Assembly: GCA_013398955.1 (NCBI GenBank)
Contig: VWPU01014169.1
Span: 1-64,000, forward strand
Reading direction: 5' to 3'
Source: Callaeas wilsoni
Lineage: Eukaryota > Chordata > Aves > Passeriformes > Callaeidae
Length of the DNA stretch: 64,000 nt
Shown here: piece after piece, positions 1-11,714 of the stretch
Layout of the letters: each line of letters starts with the position of its first letter
How positions within the stretch are numbered: position 1 is the first letter of the stretch
The notes under the pieces: model-generated
Seen by the model: only the letters and a program-made list of their open reading frames with translations
Told to the model about the DNA's origin: nothing
The model's database searches: none
Position numbers and translations under genes: made by a program

Positions 1-545
1 GTGTGTGTCTGTGTGTGTGCGGGGCGGGGGGCGCTGGAGCGGCTCTCGCCGCGGGTGCGGCGGCCGCCAGCTCTCGGTGCAAGCACTGCCGTCTACAGGC
101 GGGCGGCGAGCGGCCCGGAGGGGCGGTGAGGGCCGGTGCGGGGGGCGCGCTCCCCGCGGGGCCCCGCGCAGCCCCCGCCGCCGCTCAGCCCGCTCACCTG
201 CATTTCCTTAACGAGCCACTTGATGGCCGGCAGCGACGGCAGCCCCCCGGCCCCGCCGCAACTTTGGCGGCCGCGGAGCCACGCCGCCCCCGCGGAACTG
301 GGGATGGGGAGGCGCCTGCCGCGAGGTGCCGCGCCGGTCGCTGCGCGCGGAACTTTCCGACCGGTGGAGGGTGAGGGGCCGGGCTAGGGGACTGGGAGGG
401 CGCGGCGGGGGCTGCGCCGAGCCCCGCGTGTTTGCGCCGCAGCCGCGCAAGGAGCCCGGTGCCCGGGCGCGCTCCGCCACCCGCCTCCCCAGGAGCTGCC
501 TCCTCCCACCGCGCTCCCCGGCGTGTGCGACAGGAGCGAGCTCCT
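1..545. promoter_or_regulatory. CpG island, likely gene promoter and first-exon zone
   Basis: This stretch is very GC-rich and full of CpG dinucleotides, while most of the window is AT-rich and CpG-poor. In vertebrates unmethylated CpG islands usually mark promoters and first exons. It opens with a short GT-rich microsatellite at 1-18 and stops abruptly near 545, where the DNA becomes AT-rich with clustered ATTA/TAAT motifs (about 548-660). Long frames are open on both strands here, but that is expected in GC-rich DNA, which has few stop codons, and is not evidence for protein. The strand of the gene is undecided; splice-site evidence favours minus. I did not recognise the gene. Confidence 0.85.
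198..380 (-). other. Candidate first exon with splice donor, leftward gene
   Basis: Reading the minus strand, the sequence AAGGAAATGCAG is followed at 197 by GTGAGCG, which fits the vertebrate donor consensus MAG|GTRAGT very well. One minus frame is open from a TAG near 386 to the donor and ends in the residues LPAIKWLVKEMQ, but it has no ATG before the one at 203-201. Either translation starts at that ATG (A at -3, a favourable context, only two codons before the intron) or the stretch is largely 5' UTR. The upstream edge given is arbitrary. A competing plus-strand reading starts at the ATG at 222 (residues MAGSDGSPPAPPQ) and has a possible donor AGG|GTGAGG at 370/371, but its start context (TTG before ATG) is poor. 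RNA data would settle which is used. Confidence 0.35.
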
Positions 546-1924
546 CGCTATTAATAATAATAAGACAAATCTCCACCTTCCTCTCGCCCTGAGAAAACAA
601 TTAATAATGCATTAAAATAATGCACCTTTAAAGCCACCGGCTGGCGATAATAAAATAATATTACCACTACTTAGGAGAGCGCTGCTGTGGATGTGGTGCC
701 GAGGCACGTTTTCCTATCATTCACACCCAAATGTGAGCACACATTCTGCTTCTGGTATTCCTAAGTCTCTTTCCCGTACCAGAGCAACTATCATTATCAC
801 CATCAAAGAGAAAGTCTCCAAAGCTGAGTGAAGACACCGAGTCCCCAGGTGGCTTCTGTGGCTGGGCTGCAAGGAGAGCACCCTCCCCCCTCTTCCGTTC
901 GCCCCAAACCAATCTCATCTCTTCTCCTCTTTTGCTTACACCGGTGGGTTAAGCACTGCGTTTGGCCCTTTTAGTGTTTTCCCTTCCGTTCCTCCCCTGA
1001 CGATAGTTTGTGTATTTTAAATAAAGATTTCATTCTGCCAACCCGCAGGAAGCTTTTAACAAGATGCAGCTGAGCGTGTCGATATCTTATATCTTTTTAC
1101 TGCTGCTCCGGCGTGTACATCAACTCCAAACTCCTTTCTTTTCTTCTCCGCCTGATACTGTAGCATCTGAGACGGCGGTGGCGACAGAAGCGGAGCGCCG
1201 CTCCCGAGGGGGCACTTTTACTTTGCCCTCAAAGTATCTCCCAGCAATGAGACCCGCTGGAGCCGCCTCCCCGCCCTCCTTCCCCTCTCTCACCCCCCTC
1301 CCCCCCCAGTTCCCACTTCTTTACAGCAGAATGCTGGGGTGATTGCTGTAAGATTTCCAGTTCCACTGATAACACTACACGGTCTGAGAACAGACCGGGT
1401 GGGGGGAGGGGATTTTCGTTTTAGTTAAGAATATAGTTTTGTGTTTGCGCTATTTTTAATTAAGATTTTTCCAGAAATAGATCCCATAGAGATTTAATTT
1501 ACAAAGGTATTTCTAACTCTGGTCAATACTGTCTTCCAAGAGGAACGTTTTCAATCATTTGCCTCCCCACAACAATGCGCAAATGCTTTTCACAGACCTT
1601 TAACATTTTATGGGGGGGGGGGGGAAAGGATTTTTGTTGTTGGGGTATCTTTGTGTTCTGTGGAGTTTGATTGGGGGGTATTTTAGTGGTTTGGGTTTGG
1701 GTTGTTTTTTTGTTGGTTGGTTGGATTTTAATTTTCACTTCATCTGCATTAAAGTAAAACTTTGTTCAGTATGCCGGCTACCTCCTATTGATTTCTGGGG
1801 TTTGCGAAACGCTTTCCCCCTCCTCCCTCCCCGCCTCCTCCCGGGATTTTTTGAATCAAGGTGATTTCTTCCCATGCTAGGCGTTTCCCAACCCTTAGAT
1901 GAGCATTTCTATCTTGCCGGTGCG
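546..1924. promoter_or_regulatory. Promoter-proximal flank between two CpG islands
   Basis: This stretch has no convincing coding sequence. It contains an AT-rich homeodomain-like ATTA/TAAT cluster at about 548-660, a CpG-containing patch at about 1,150-1,350, a pyrimidine tract at about 1,270-1,307, and a T/G-rich low-complexity run at about 1,610-1,735. The composition is intermediate between the CpG islands and the gene desert, which suggests promoter-proximal regulatory DNA. That function is inferred from position and composition only. Confidence 0.4.
1612..1735 (+). repeat. Poly-G run and T/G-rich low-complexity DNA
   Basis: Thirteen consecutive G residues (1,612-1,624) are followed by about 110 bp built mostly from G and T, including short GGTT and GGGTTT runs near 1,690-1,725. 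The G blocks could allow G-quadruplex formation on the plus strand. The 71-aa minus frame over it, rich in Lys, Thr, Gln and Pro, is a compositional artefact. Confidence 0.8.
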
Positions 1925-2240
1925 CTGCTACTCCGCAGATGCTGAGCCGTGAGCACTTGCTCGTGCTGTGGCACCAGGCTGGGGCTGAGGAGCGGCCCCG
2001 CACGGGCCGGAGCCTCTCCAAGAGCCCCGCGCAGCCTCCGGGGAAGGCCGCGGCGTGAAGCCACCCTGCCAGGGCGCGGGGCTGCGCGGGGCCCGCCCCG
2101 CCGTCACCGCACGGCAGCACAGCGGGACAGGGGACGCAACCCGAGAAAGGGCCAGAGCGGGATCTTTCCTGTCCTGGAGGTGGCAGAGGGCGCGCCGTCC
2201 GCCTGCGGATATGATTCCATCTCCGAGGTTCATCCTGCGC
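1925..2240. promoter_or_regulatory. Second CpG island
   Basis: A second GC- and CpG-rich segment of about 300 bp lies 1.4 kb from the first, with AT-rich DNA on both sides. Open frames exist on both strands (plus 1,949-2,338, minus 1,785-2,242), as expected from composition. Two adjacent islands are typical of an alternative promoter, a divergent promoter pair or a developmental regulator. No known protein was recognised, so no CDS is called. Confidence 0.7.
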
Positions 2241-2260
2241 AAGCTAGAGAGCTACCCTTA

Positions 2261-5200
2261 AAAGAGTATAGGCGACGAAGAGCACCTTGTACTGACTATT
2301 GCTGGCTTTTCTTTAAGCTTCACTTCAACTCAATTTGACCTAGTTTGAAGCATGAAGGTTCAGAGTTTGGGGGGAGGGCTGGGAAGGACAATAAAAGAAG
2401 AATAGAAAAATATTTCCCTCCGCGCTCTTCCTCCCAGTGGTATTTTGCCCTTTGGTAGATCACTTGTGAGTAGTACTTTAATTTGCAATTAAATATGGCA
2501 TTGTTAATTATTTTAAAACTGATTTTATCTATAGAGTAAAACACTGCTAAATGCAGTAGAAGACTAGGAATTCTGAGATCTTAACACTCTGTATCAAATA
2601 GGAATTATATATCTTCCATTCTTATGTTCCTTTCAATCGTCAGTCTTTTTTTTTTTTATTTTTATGGTTTACTGTATGATATTCTTGCATTTCACTGCAA
2701 ATTTCTTCCAGCAGTAATAAAGTGCTATATATTATCTTTCATGAGTACCAAAGTTTTGTTCAGTATCATATCTTAAAGAGGTTGCTTCATGATAACTAAC
2801 AGTGAAGCCCAAATGAACCACCCTTCTGTATCCTGAGCATTACACTATGTTTTTCAAACTTTGTGAAAGGCAGAGGTGGATTTAATATTAGTAAGTGTTG
2901 CATAGTTGGTCAAAAGAGCAACTGGAAGAAAAAACATGGGAAGGCAAAACCACATAGAAATAAACTAGAAATAAAAATAGTATGTTCCAAATTTAATGTA
3001 GAAGTTAATATGTATCAGAATTGAGAAAATCTCCAAGCCGCAGTGTCTGCCAGAACTTACGACCTCTACTATCTGAAATAACTGATGTTTAACAGAGACA
3101 GTGCTGAACTATACCCAACTAATACAGTAAGAAAGGTGGTTTGCATATCTGCTTTTTTTTAAGAATTTAGTTCTAGTAGTAAATATTCGATTTTGTACAT
3201 CAACAGCACTTCTTTTGGGGCATAATCTATTTCATTTTTGCAAGCCGTGCATGAAAACTGCGGCTGAGGTTGGCCATTTAAGAAAAATGATAATGAAGCT
3301 TGAGCAAAAGAAAATGCAAACCTAGAAAAAATGCAAACCTGACAGTTTAAAGATGCAAAACACTATCATATTTTACTTCTACCTTTAGGTCTCTGTGGGC
3401 ACACAGGCTTCTTTTTTTCAACCATCTTCTATTCTCAGACCTTTGCTTTTTATGAACTATCATCTCTAAAGAAAAGCAGTAGACATTATGACATGTAGCA
3501 TATTTATAACCACAATGAACAGAAAGAGGTTGAATTGTCCCATCCCAAAACAAAAGTTATGAGATAAGAGGAATAGGGAATACACAGAAAAATATATAGC
3601 AAGAAACACTTTGTGAAACTGCTCTTGATCATTTTTTCTGGGACAGTCTAACCTCTCTGGCAGGAAACTGAGAAGATGACTCAGCAATTTGTAACCACCT
3701 GGAAGGCAAAAAGGACCATTCCTGCAAAGACCAGGTGCCTTCAAGCAGCTCCGAAAACATGGTATCCTCACATGATTAATTTGTGTGGCACAGCTTCGTC
3801 CATACAAGCTCTTCATAGCTGTTCTTTCATTACTCATACTAGTCAGAGCTAACTATTCTAAGAAAGAACATTCAATTAAGTTACAAACTGTTAGTGTTAA
3901 AATACTTTCACAATAACCTTGTTTTAAAGGGAACTGGAAAAGATGATATGTATTTTTTTCTGACTGTGCATAAAATATAATTGCCCATTGTTCAAAGTCT
4001 GTGTCTGTATGCTACACATAGTACAAATGTGCATATGATGAGAGAAATTACGAAAGAATTGCACTCATATATATGTGAATTAGCTTTCTTACAAAAGGAG
4101 AGAAATTTATCTTTAAGGAGGTGATTCTTACCTTTGGATTGCAAGGATGCTAAAAATGTACTTGCTGACATAATCTTTCATTTTCAGGTTGCTGTAATGA
4201 AGCTTCTATTACGTAAAAGAGACTAGTTATGCACCCATGCGCAAACACCCCATGGGTCATAATGGGAACTTTTCCTGGGAACTACCATTGCTCAGGAAGC
4301 ATGACAGAAGATATTAATGAGGAAAAAATAAAATTTTATTTCAGGACAGTAATATTTATATATTAACTATGTTCATTTATAGAACAGCAACCATAACTCC
4401 AAATACATTTACTTTTAAATTATTTGGTAATTATACTTGTATTTGATAATATTTTTGTTAAAAATGTTTAAAAAGAAAATGAAAATGTTCAACCTAAAAC
4501 GTCAAACTGTGTGTTCTTAATTGTCTCTTTTCTTTTGATCAAGCAACTAAATGGCTTCACGTATCCCCATTAGGAAGAAAGTATTCTTTCATGTATGACT
4601 GAGTGCTATGTTATTTCTTTATTATTCATAACCTATTATGTGTTAACAGTTTCGTATTACACAAAAAAATTGCATCTATTTTTAATAACATGAGATGGAA
4701 ATCTTGATCATTTAAACTGCAGAGCCTGGGTCAGAGCACCTGGATCTGGCAGTCTCGAGCTATTGTGCCCCTTTGTAAAACTCTATTTAGGCACCTATGT
4801 TTGAATTCACAGAACTGCTGTCCGTTATTATTTCTGTAGAGCAACAATCACCCACGTGAGAACACTACTTCAGGGCAATTCTATGGAACATGCTTACCTC
4901 TGGCTAGGCACCTGCCTAATTTTAACCAAGGAGCCATAAAAAGGGAAGACCAGCTTAATGTCTTTGTGTTAAAGTATGTTCCTAAGTGTTGGAGATCAGC
5001 CTGGGAATAAATATGAAGAATTGTGTATCCAATATCAATATATGTTTGTGTTTTTATTTTTCTTTTCCAAAACAGCTAGTGTTAGATTTGAAAGCCCATC
5101 TGATCAGGCCACATGTTGGAGCAGTATATCAATACCAATGCTCGTGTAAGCCTTGAAATATTCCAGGGATTTCAGTCTGCATTAAAACATGCATTGAAGT

Positions 5201-8200
5201 TTAATCAGATTTTACTCTATTATGGGTTTAGATTCTGGTCTGTGGTATGAAGATAAAGCAAGATTTTGTCATTTAATTTAGTGAGGACAGGATTTGTCTC
5301 CAAATGAGTAACCTCATCTCTGTTCTTAAGCAGAGAACCTGGGAAGAGCTTGACAAGTGTTTCATTAATCCACCTACTGGTATTTTGGTTGAGTTTCTTA
5401 TACAGTTGGAATACAGACTGAAGATAACTTAAGATTTCTGAAATGAAAGGAAAGAAACCAGTGTTGTTCTCACCTTGAAGCCTTTTTTCATCACTAATTC
5501 CTACAAGATATGTCTTGAGCATATGCTATCTTTGACTAAAAAGAAGTGAACTGTTAAAAATAAAGTAAAAATATAATGATGAGAGAATAAGGAGATGCAT
5601 TTTTGAAAAAAAGATGACTGATGGCAGAATTCCTTAAGGCAAATGATGTACTGCATGATAAAAAAATCATAATTCTGTTTATGGTCTTTTAATAATAATC
5701 TCCATCTCCACTATACTAAAGGTTTAAAGAAAGAAAGGTATTTGGTTATGTCCCTGCTGAAGTGTGTGTCAGGTAAGCATGTCATATTTAATTTGGGGAC
5801 TAATGTCATACATGCTGATGTATTATATGTCAAATCATGGCTTCATGAACTAAAAAATATATTCCTGTTTCTTGGCTTTTATTTCTGATTACTTTACCTT
5901 TGCATTTCAGGGTTTGATGTGTATTTCTAGAATTTCTCCATGACTGAAATACAGAAGTTTTCTGTTCTTGGAAGCAATAGACCAAACCCGTGCAACCTAA
6001 AATGTTCTGTATACAGCTTTTAAAATGCTTATTAATAAAAATTAGTTGAAGAATAAAGTCTTCAGTGAAAAAAAAATATTTTTAAGAATCAAAGGGTTGT
6101 TTGTCAAAAGCCTTTTGTCACGTCTGGTAAAGAGGAATGCTTATTCTGCATAATTCAGGTTTTGGAGAAAAATTAATTTATTCTCTTTTTTTTTTCCCTA
6201 AGATCCAATTAGGTTTCAATAAATAACCTATTTAATTTAAGATTTAGCCTCACTCTGGTGTTTTCTATTACCTCTGGAACCTATAATTGGAGGCATGACT
6301 GTTTATTATGCTCTAGTCTCTGTTATACCTTTTCTGCTTTCATTGCAGAAATAGGTATGTATCTGCAGATCAGACACTATTCTTAAATCGTAGCACACGT
6401 TAGGTAGTAGCTGTACGTAGTAGTAAAGAGTCCTCAGTTTCCACTGGAACCCAAGACTTATAACTCACAATATTTTCAGCAACTTTTCCATTTAATTCTA
6501 TAGAATATAAACTATTCACAGAAAAGAGAATGTAATATGAAAAATAATGCATAAGTTACAATGTTCTTGGAGTCACGCCTCCAGATGTTAAGAAGTAAAT
6601 GTGCTGAGGTGCCAAGCAGGGTTTGGTCAGCTACAATGCTTCTACTTCCCTAACACAACTGAAATATCAAAAGAAACAGAATGACATTGCCATGAGCTCA
6701 TGCATAAAAATGGAACAAAATCCTCTATGTTTTACTTCACGGATCTGTAGGAAATTAACTACAAGTAGGAATTATCTCACATTTCTTCTAAATATGGATC
6801 ATCAGTAAAATCACTGGCAAAAAAATTGGCAAATATAATGCTTATTTTTTAACATGACCAAGAGCTGAGAGATGCAAAAGACAGGAAAAGATCAGAGGAA
6901 GAAAGAAAAAATAAGAAAATGAGGGAAAATAGTGGATGTACCCACAGATTAATCTAACAGCCATTTCTTATTTATGGAAATCACTTCTCTGCAAACCTGT
7001 TTTCATGATTCACCAGTCTAAAATCTGTGATTTGCAATACTAGATCTATCAGCAGTGGAGGAAAATTTTGGTGAAAGTGAAACTTTATTGTAGAGAGGAT
7101 AGATGAGAGAAATTGTACAGCCTGGGTCTGAATGATCAGTATTTTCAGCAATTTTCTATGACATTAGGTAAGTGATACAGTTTCACACAGCTATATAGTG
7201 CCAGCACTGGTGCTGGCAAGCATAATGATGGTGAACCAACATTAAAGTCTATGGATGAAGAAAATTAAATCTGAAGTGTCACGGCTGTTGGGAAAATACT
7301 GCCAGAGAAAGCAATATTTTAAGATGTGATGCAGACTTTGCATACTCAACAGAGTGTCTTCAAAGTTTTATAGGAAAAATACTATAGTGATGTGCCAAAG
7401 AAAAAATATTTTTAAAATTTTTAAAGTTTAAATTCATTAAGCATTTCAGCAGATGAGAATGCCTACATTTCTGGACCACACTAGTTCCACACTAAAATGT
7501 CCTAATAACAATTCTCTCTGTAAGTGTATTCTCAAAGAAACACTGATACTCTTCCAAGAGGTAAAATTCACAATTAGGAAATAACTCATCCACCCACTGC
7601 AATTTTTTGCTTGATTACTTAGAGTGAAGAATTTCTAAAACTATAGGTTCATAAATGCCAACTGCTAAGGTAGAAAAAATTGGAATTTAAACTTCTGTAA
7701 ACAGGGAGCCCTTCTTGTTTTCAATGTGAAGCGCTGGGTACACCTTGAGGAAACTGGTGCTTAGGTCATGTCAGGGTCTCACATATTTTATCGTTCGTAT
7801 ATATTATTGACACGGCATATTAATTGTTCTTCATTTCATCCAAAATCATCCACACAAGATCAGATAAAGTCTATTTTCTGCCAGATATATCATAACATAA
7901 TAAATTAATCTAGTGTTATTGTTATAAGACTGCTTGAATATTTTAAGTAACTTTGATAAACCAAGAGGTAGTATTATGGTATTGTCTTTACACTACTTTA
8001 TTTAGCATAGCATACTATGCAGAAACTCCAATTTACTCTGTCAGATTCCAAGTGAGTCACAGACAATTTGATTTTTCTGTAACAAAAATTCTGAGTATAA
8101 AAAGCAAAGTGAAACCGAAAAGAGCATGTGGGGCTTAATGGAAAATTTAAGCATTTTTCCTCTCACTTTCTCTCAAGTTCTACTTGCATTTGTCACTAGA

Positions 8201-11200
8201 AAAATCTTCCCAGTACACATTTTCTTGGACTCTTACCTATTTAGAATGTCTTCTACAAATGTTTGTACAACGCCCAATACAATAACTATAAGGAGACAGC
8301 ACAAGAAGACAAACAACACTTAACTTAGGAAATTTGATTAGAACCATAAATTGCAGAGATATATAATGCTTTCCATGTTCTGACAGATTACAACACTTAA
8401 ATATATCTTAATATATTGCTTGAGAAAGAACCAAATCACTGTATGTTCCAATACTCCTATGATAGAGGAGGGTAATAGGCTCCAAAGCAAATTTCACTCA
8501 CACAGGGAGACTGTTAGTCTACAAGTAAACTACCAAATTCTAAGCCATTATTTTTAATTCTTAAACTTTAATGTACAATAAAGACAAAGGTTGTTTTTGT
8601 CTATTAAGTCCCTAAATATGATCTTGTGTAACTAGTTTCCTTAGCGTTAGACCAGATGTACAATGGCTTTATAAACTCAGAATCAGGCCCATGAGTGTTT
8701 CCAGATGAGTTCCCCCAATATTACAGTCCGATCCAAGTACTAAAAGCAGAAACTTTTTCTTTAAACTGCATCATGAGACTGAAATATAGTAAAATGTCTG
8801 CTTAAAAGAAACCAGAATCTCTAGTCGGCTTAATTACCAGCTTGTTCAATTACAAAAAAAATCAATAAAACCCTTCCAGTTCCATTTAAGAAAAGTTAAT
8901 AAAATAAATTAATTTTTGAAAAGTTTACAGTGTGAGACAAGTTTAATCTAGTATTGTAGAATTCTGGGAGCTGTGTCTTAAATACTCCTAAAATAGCACT
9001 AAAGTTGGGGTGACCAAGGAGCTGTTTATTTTGGTAGCTTATATAATAATGAATGCCTTATTTGGTTATGATCCATTATTTAGACTGCCATTAAAAACTT
9101 CAGCTCAGGCTCTTCTTATTGCCTCAGTTAAGCAACAGAACACTTGGCACAGACCCAGAAAAGTTATCCCCATTCAGTATGGCCAGGACAAGACTCTTTG
9201 CCCTTCTCAGGCTGGCACTGAGACTAATAGGCCCATGGCATCTGTGAATTCCAGCTCAACTAAAGTGAAAAGAAAAATATAACCTCTGATATTGTCTGCA
9301 TGCAGTTGCAGAGTATGTAAACATAATAATTTATTACAGCAATTCAAAGTAAGGAGGTGATGATCATTACAAAACAGAAGTTCTGTGCAGTTCACAACAG
9401 CATACAGAAAATAGTGGATTTACCATTCAGAGATGGTGAATTTTCTGTTTCAACTCATAAGAAACTATTAGTCCCCCAAAACAATGATGAAGGGAAGCAA
9501 AATAATTACTGTGGCTATATCCTGCAGATAGTTGCTTTGTAGCTAACACAAACTGTATAAATCTGGGCATTTTCTTCATTTTTACAAAAGTAAGCCAGCC
9601 TAATTCAGGAATAAATTTCGTGTATTTGGGATTCATGTGTTATGTTCTTTCAGGATGTCCCTGTACTTTGCTTACTGACATTTCTCAGTTGTTGATTAAC
9701 TAGTTAATTTACCTCTGTGTTCTTGTAGAGGGAAAGAATGAGGGAAAGTGTGTATTCTTACACTGACTTGTCAACTTTACGTTGTTAGATGAATCAGCTA
9801 CTTGCTGAACAGTGTGAAACATATGACGTAAAATATCTGCCAAGAGTTGTTTCTCTAATAATTTCGGGAAGTTTGATATCATTGTATTCTGGGCCTTCTT
9901 GAATGCCAATAACTTCATTCACTTTACTCATTCACTTTTCTGTTCATTTGGCATTGAAAGGATTTAGCTTTGTATATCAATGCTGTTACCATGGCATCTT
10001 GCACTGATAATATGTTTCCCAACCTTTTGGTTCTCAAATCAGTTTGCAAAATCCCATTACATATAACTTCAATCCCCTTATTTGTGCTTGAAACTGCTTC
10101 TTGAAAACTGTCTAACCTTTATTAAGAACATCTGTCTTTGCTGTCAGCTTTTGTTTCAGTTTCATGACCCTTGCTCTCACAGTGGAGAGCATGCGGGTGG
10201 ACACAAGGATGGCAACATGGGAGCACTAAGAAGTATTCACTGATCTTAATTTCAAAGTTGAGCCTAAGGAAGCAGCTTTGATTCTGTGAAGCATTAAGCA
10301 CCAGAAACCTTAGGAGGGGGTTAAAAGTAGTCCATCTGGTCCTTAAACCACAGCATAATTAGCTGCTTGAAGCTTTGTATATCAGAGACATTAAATGATA
10401 TTTACAAGCTAGATTAAATGCCTTGTCTTTTCTATAGTAAGGGTTTGTTGTTTTGTTTTGGGTTTTTTAATATATTCACAAATCACAAATAAAGAAAAAT
10501 GAATGAGTGCTTGACTGGGTCTCCTTTATTCGGATTCTCATTTACCTGATAGTAAGTTTACACGTTAGGAGACTACAAATGTAACTATCTACTAAAAACA
10601 CAAGCAGAAAAGGTTTGGTTTCTGAAGAGTGATATAGATGGCCCACCCAAGAGTGGTGCATGGCTGGATCTGCTCACAGTTACCTTTACTAGTACAGAAC
10701 AGCAGATGAATCCGTGACAATCAGTGATCGTCTGGGATGTAGTAACATTCAAGTTCCAGTTCACAAGAAAAGGGGTCTAGGATCAAATCTACTTTTAGAG
10801 CAGATTTCAACTTAATTAGGAAAGTGACATAGGACATATCAGGGAAAGCAAAAGAGGTCAGGAAAACTGACTACTCTAATGATACAATAGTCCATATTGC
10901 GATAACAGGTAGATGTATTAACAGATAAGTTTGACTCACCAAAAATCATGACAGAGTTCCAGTGGGGGAAAAAAAAAGAGGAGAATACAGGAAGTAGCTG
11001 ACTTTGGTCACTGGAAAATTAATGGATCCAGTTTATTTGGCTCAGACAATAGTGAATAATGGGCCAGTCTGGAAACTGTTAACAAGGTGAGTGATTCAGG
11101 GGTATTTCTGGGACCTAGATTGCACAAATTTTTTTATCAGGGACCTGCAGGAAGTGACAGAGGACAACTGCCTGGGAAAAGCCTGAAGCAACCTAGTCTT

Positions 11201-11325
11201 CCCCATGGCTGAGCCTGCTCTGGGCAGGTGCCTTGCATGGTCCCTACCAGACTGCATTATCCTTCACTTAAACCAAAAATTTTATGTTAAACAGAAGAAA
11301 AGGAGGAAAGCAGGAGCACAGAAAC
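2261..11325. other. AT-rich non-coding stretch, no gene seen
   Basis: About 9 kb of AT-rich unique-looking DNA. The longest frames (for example 3,466-3,837 minus, 123 aa) have no recognisable domains, biased codon use or splice context. Small features are a poly-T run at about 2,647-2,658, a roughly 17-bp unit tandem duplication near 3,308-3,342 (AAAATGCAAACCT twice), and a T/G-rich patch at 10,441-10,470. No transposable element I could name is present, although very old ones may be beyond recognition by eye. Confidence 0.6.
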
Positions 11326-11714
11326 TGTCTTGGTTCCAGCCAGAACAGGGTTTATTTCCTTATGGTTGAGTAAGTGTGAGGGAGGGAGTGGTGGGATGGC
11401 CCCAGTTCCAAGCCAGAGGAAGAGCTTGGCTGATGCTGGTTCTGAGCAGGTCAGGAATCTTCTGTTGTCAGGGGTTTCCACAGGGAGCAGTAGCACTTCT
11501 TTTCTTGCACCCTCTGTCACTAGTATTGCTGCTGTTGCTGCTACAGTTCATTTTCTTATCTCATTGCTCTTTCCAGTAAATTGTTCTTATCTTGAACCAT
11601 GATCTTTGCCTTCTGTGTCTCCAGTTCTTCTTTCCATCCCACTGCAGGGAGAGGAAGTGTGCAGAGTCTCAGTGGAAGCACTTAATTAGGAAGAACCATT
11701 CTTAAACCACAACA
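11326..11714 (+). mobile_element. Solo LTR of an avian endogenous retrovirus
   Basis: The element runs from TGTCTTGGTTCC to AAACCACAACA, giving the TG...CA termini of an LTR. It is flanked by GAAAC (11,321-11,325) and AAAAC (11,715-11,719), a 5-bp target-site duplication with one mismatch. The start resembles a widespread avian LTR family that opens TGTTTTGGTTCC. The 3' half contains a CTGCTGTTGCTGCT-type run, a CAGTAAATTGTTCTTATCT motif and a Y-rich U5 that are shared with the LTR at 42,551-43,473. It is short for the family, so the middle has probably been deleted. No internal retroviral genes are adjacent, so it is a solo LTR. Assignment to ERVL is suggested by the 5-bp TSD but not proven. 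Confidence 0.8.

Noticed and set aside
208..600. 130-aa minus frame in the first CpG island
   Set aside because: Stop codons are rare in GC-rich DNA, frames are open on both strands, and this one is in a different frame from the well-formed splice donor and stops before it.
1785..2338. Frames of 104-129 aa on both strands in the second CpG island
   Set aside because: Overlapping Arg/Ala/Pro-rich frames in several frames are what GC-rich composition gives; no domain or splice context supports one over another.
3466..3837. 123-aa minus frame
   Set aside because: No recognisable family, no acceptor or donor in frame, and it lies in AT-rich DNA with no coding signature.
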